A stretch of DNA of 64,000 nt from G965216695 sp965216695 (GTDB lineage Bacteria > Pseudomonadota > Gammaproteobacteria > Pseudomonadales > Azotimanducaceae). Each line of letters starts with the position of its first letter. The stretch's first letter is position 1. Of this stretch, positions 62,878-64,000 are shown one piece after another. Made by a program: the position numbers and the translations under genes. The notes beneath the pieces are model-generated. The model saw only the letters and a program-made list of their open reading frames with translations, ran no database searches and was not told where the DNA came from. Location: assembly GCA_965216695.1 (NCBI GenBank), contig OZ244212.1, positions 4,898,001-4,962,000 of the forward strand. The letters run 5' to 3'.

Positions 62878-63201
62878 ATGAAAGGGCTGGGCGATCTGAT
62901 GAAGCAGGCGCAGGCTATGCAGGAGCAGATGGAAACCATGCGCAGGGAGATTGCTGAAATCACGGTGGTCGGCGAAAGCGGCGCCGGTCTCGTTCGCGTG
63001 ACGATGCATGGCGATCATAGGGTGCAGCGCGTGGAACTCGACCCGAGTCTCACGAATGAGGAAACGCAGGTTGTGGAAGACCTGATCGCGGCTGCATGCA
63101 ACGACGCTGTTCGGAAAGTGCAGTCGGCGCATAGCGACAAGATGTCGAGCATGGCTCAGGGGCTCGGTCTACCCAGCGGTTCGCTGCCTTTCTCGTTTTA
63201 G
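62878..63201 (+). CDS. YbaB/EbfC family nucleoid-associated protein
   Basis: 107 residues from the ATG at 62878. The family pattern GLGDLMKQAQAMQEQMETMRREIAEITVVGESGAGLVRVTMHGDHRVQRVELDP is present in broken order, and DLIAAACNDAVRKVQSAHSDKM completes the helix-strand layout. It forms a dimer that binds DNA. It sits between dnaX and recR, its usual place. Confidence 0.95.
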   Translation: MKGLGDLMKQAQAMQEQMETMRREIAEITVVGESGAGLVRVTMHGDHRVQRVELDPSLTNEETQVVEDLIAAACNDAVRKVQSAHSDKMSSMAQGLGLPSGSLPFSF

Positions 63202-63213
63202 CGGATCTGTAGC

Positions 63214-63804
63214 GTGGATGCCATCGCGCGCCTCATTGACGCGCTCCAAATTCTGCCCGGTGTGGGCCCCAAGGGTGCCCAGCGCATGGCGTTGCATCTG
63301 CTGCAGCACAATCGCAACGGAGCGGGTGCGCTCGCTAATGCGTTAACGGACGCTGTGCAACACGTGCGGCGGTGCCGCGTGTGCCGCACGCTGTCGACGG
63401 AAGACCTGTGCGGCCTATGCTCGGATGAACGCCGCGATGCGTCGCTGCTCTGTATTGTGGAGTCGCCAGCCGATATCTGGGCGATCGAACGGGCGGGCGG
63501 CTACGCGGGGCGTTACTTCGTGCTGCACGGCCGGCTATCGCCGTTGGACGGCGTAGGACCCCAGGACCTGGAATTCGATCATCTGCTAGACCTCGTACAG
63601 CAAGGGTCGCTCTCGGAGCTCATCGTGGCCACAAACCCCACCGTCGAGGGCGAGGCCACCGCGCACTACATCGTGGAACTGATTGGTTCCCATGTGGGAA
63701 CGATTACGCGGATTGCCCACGGCGTACCGGTCGGGGGCGAACTTGAGTACGCGGACGGAGGCACCATCGTGCACGCGCTCCAGGGACGGCGTGCCATTGA
63801 TTGA
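63214..63804 (+). CDS. recR: Recombination mediator RecR
   Basis: 196 residues from a GTG at 63214. The helix-hairpin-helix ILPGVGPKGAQRMALHLLQ, four-Cys zinc finger (CRVCRTLSTEDLCGLC), Toprim motif (LCIVESPADIWAIE) and the Walker B-like ATNPTVEGEATAHYIVEL are all visible. With RecF and RecO it helps load RecA on gaps. The next gene starts 13 bases before its stop. Confidence 0.97.
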   Translation: MDAIARLIDALQILPGVGPKGAQRMALHLLQHNRNGAGALANALTDAVQHVRRCRVCRTLSTEDLCGLCSDERRDASLLCIVESPADIWAIERAGGYAGRYFVLHGRLSPLDGVGPQDLEFDHLLDLVQQGSLSELIVATNPTVEGEATAHYIVELIGSHVGTITRIAHGVPVGGELEYADGGTIVHALQGRRAID

Positions 63805-64000
63805 ATGGGTGACGTCCAATAGCGATCTGGCGCGCGCGGTGGAACGCTGCGGCGATCTGCTGGGATTTGACTCGGAGTTTCAGCGCACGGACACGTTCTA
63901 TCCGATTCCCGCGCTGTATCAGGTCTCGAGCGGCGATACCGTATACCTGATCGACCCTCTGGGGATCGATGCGTGGGACCCGTTGCGCAACGTATTGACC
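63791..64000 (+). CDS. rnd: Ribonuclease D, N-terminal part (runs off window)
   Basis: 70 codons from a GTG at 63791 to the window end, overlapping the recR stop by 14 bases. It opens VPLIEWVTSNSDLARAVERC and reads LLGFDSEFQRTDTFYPIPALYQVSSGDTVYLIDPLG, the DEDD exonuclease motif I (D-x-E-F-x-R with FYP) of RNase D. The family trims tRNA 3' ends. It is truncated at the window edge. Confidence 0.87.
   Translation, partial: MPLIEWVTSNSDLARAVERCGDLLGFDSEFQRTDTFYPIPALYQVSSGDTVYLIDPLGIDAWDPLRNVLT

Overview
The window looks like one contiguous piece of chromosome from a free-living, probably marine, Gram-negative gammaproteobacterium. The evidence is the set of families (LexA, Mfd, CsiV, Slt, PspF-PspABC, DnaX-YbaB-RecR, Na+-translocating NQR, two TonB-dependent receptors). 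The order topA, lexA, MTI phosphorylase, csiV, mfd, gap, nqrABCDEF also matches, from memory, the arrangement around PA2994-PA3011 in Pseudomonas. GC content is high, coding density is high, and many neighbours share 4-base start/stop overlaps. I see no phage, insertion sequence, integrase or CRISPR array.

Layout. 1-6068: envelope and stress genes (start of a D-Ala-D-Ala ligase, a GNAT acetyltransferase, a C39-like peptidase, TatD, Slt, a UspA protein). 6151-10345: topA with a good sigma70 promoter, then lexA whose promoter is covered by two SOS boxes. 10489-15286: a LolA-like/outer-membrane-barrel pair, a purine salvage pair (phosphoribosyltransferase and MTI phosphorylase) and csiV. 15301-19935: mfd, divergent from a membrane-anchored retropepsin-like protease. 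20281-24939: a three-gene 2-oxoacid:ferredoxin oxidoreductase with its own NAD(P)H/FAD/Fe-S subunit. 25218-32911: a long-form GAPDH and a complete nqrABCDEF operon. 32960-45100: a CoA and beta-oxidation island (bifunctional hydratase/dehydrogenase, thiolase, three crotonases, MaoC hydratase, acyl-CoA dehydrogenase), interrupted by cystathionine beta-synthase, bacterioferritin/Bfd and MobA. 45245-56266: a lipoprotein methyltransferase, an amino-acid:cation symporter, queF, two TonB-dependent receptors around a CNNM protein and an unknown exported protein. 56483-64000: tRNA-Ser(GGA), 4.5S RNA, ferredoxin, the phage-shock locus, a phosphodiesterase, dnaX-ybaB-recR and the start of rnd.

The most striking item is in the CoA island. 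At 37717-38742 on the minus strand, a GrdB/PrdB-family gene is interrupted by an in-frame TGA (38167-38169). Reading continues in the same frame through U-P-V-C, a Sec-x-x-Cys redox motif. An 8-bp perfect hairpin lies 18 nt after the TGA, where a bacterial SECIS should be. The gene is therefore very probably a selenoprotein and would be split or called broken by a standard gene finder. It also begins with a tandem 15-bp repeat encoding ETERA units. It is followed on the same strand by a thiolase and a cystathionine beta-synthase. No sel genes are in the window, so decoding rests on genes elsewhere.

How the genes work together. The oxidoreductase cluster and Na+-NQR connect low-potential and NADH electron pools to the membrane. 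The CoA island supplies acetyl-CoA and reduced cofactors. The TonB receptors and bacterioferritin handle uptake and iron. LexA, Mfd, RecR and Psp handle DNA and envelope stress. All functions are read from motifs and remembered family features; no database search was run.
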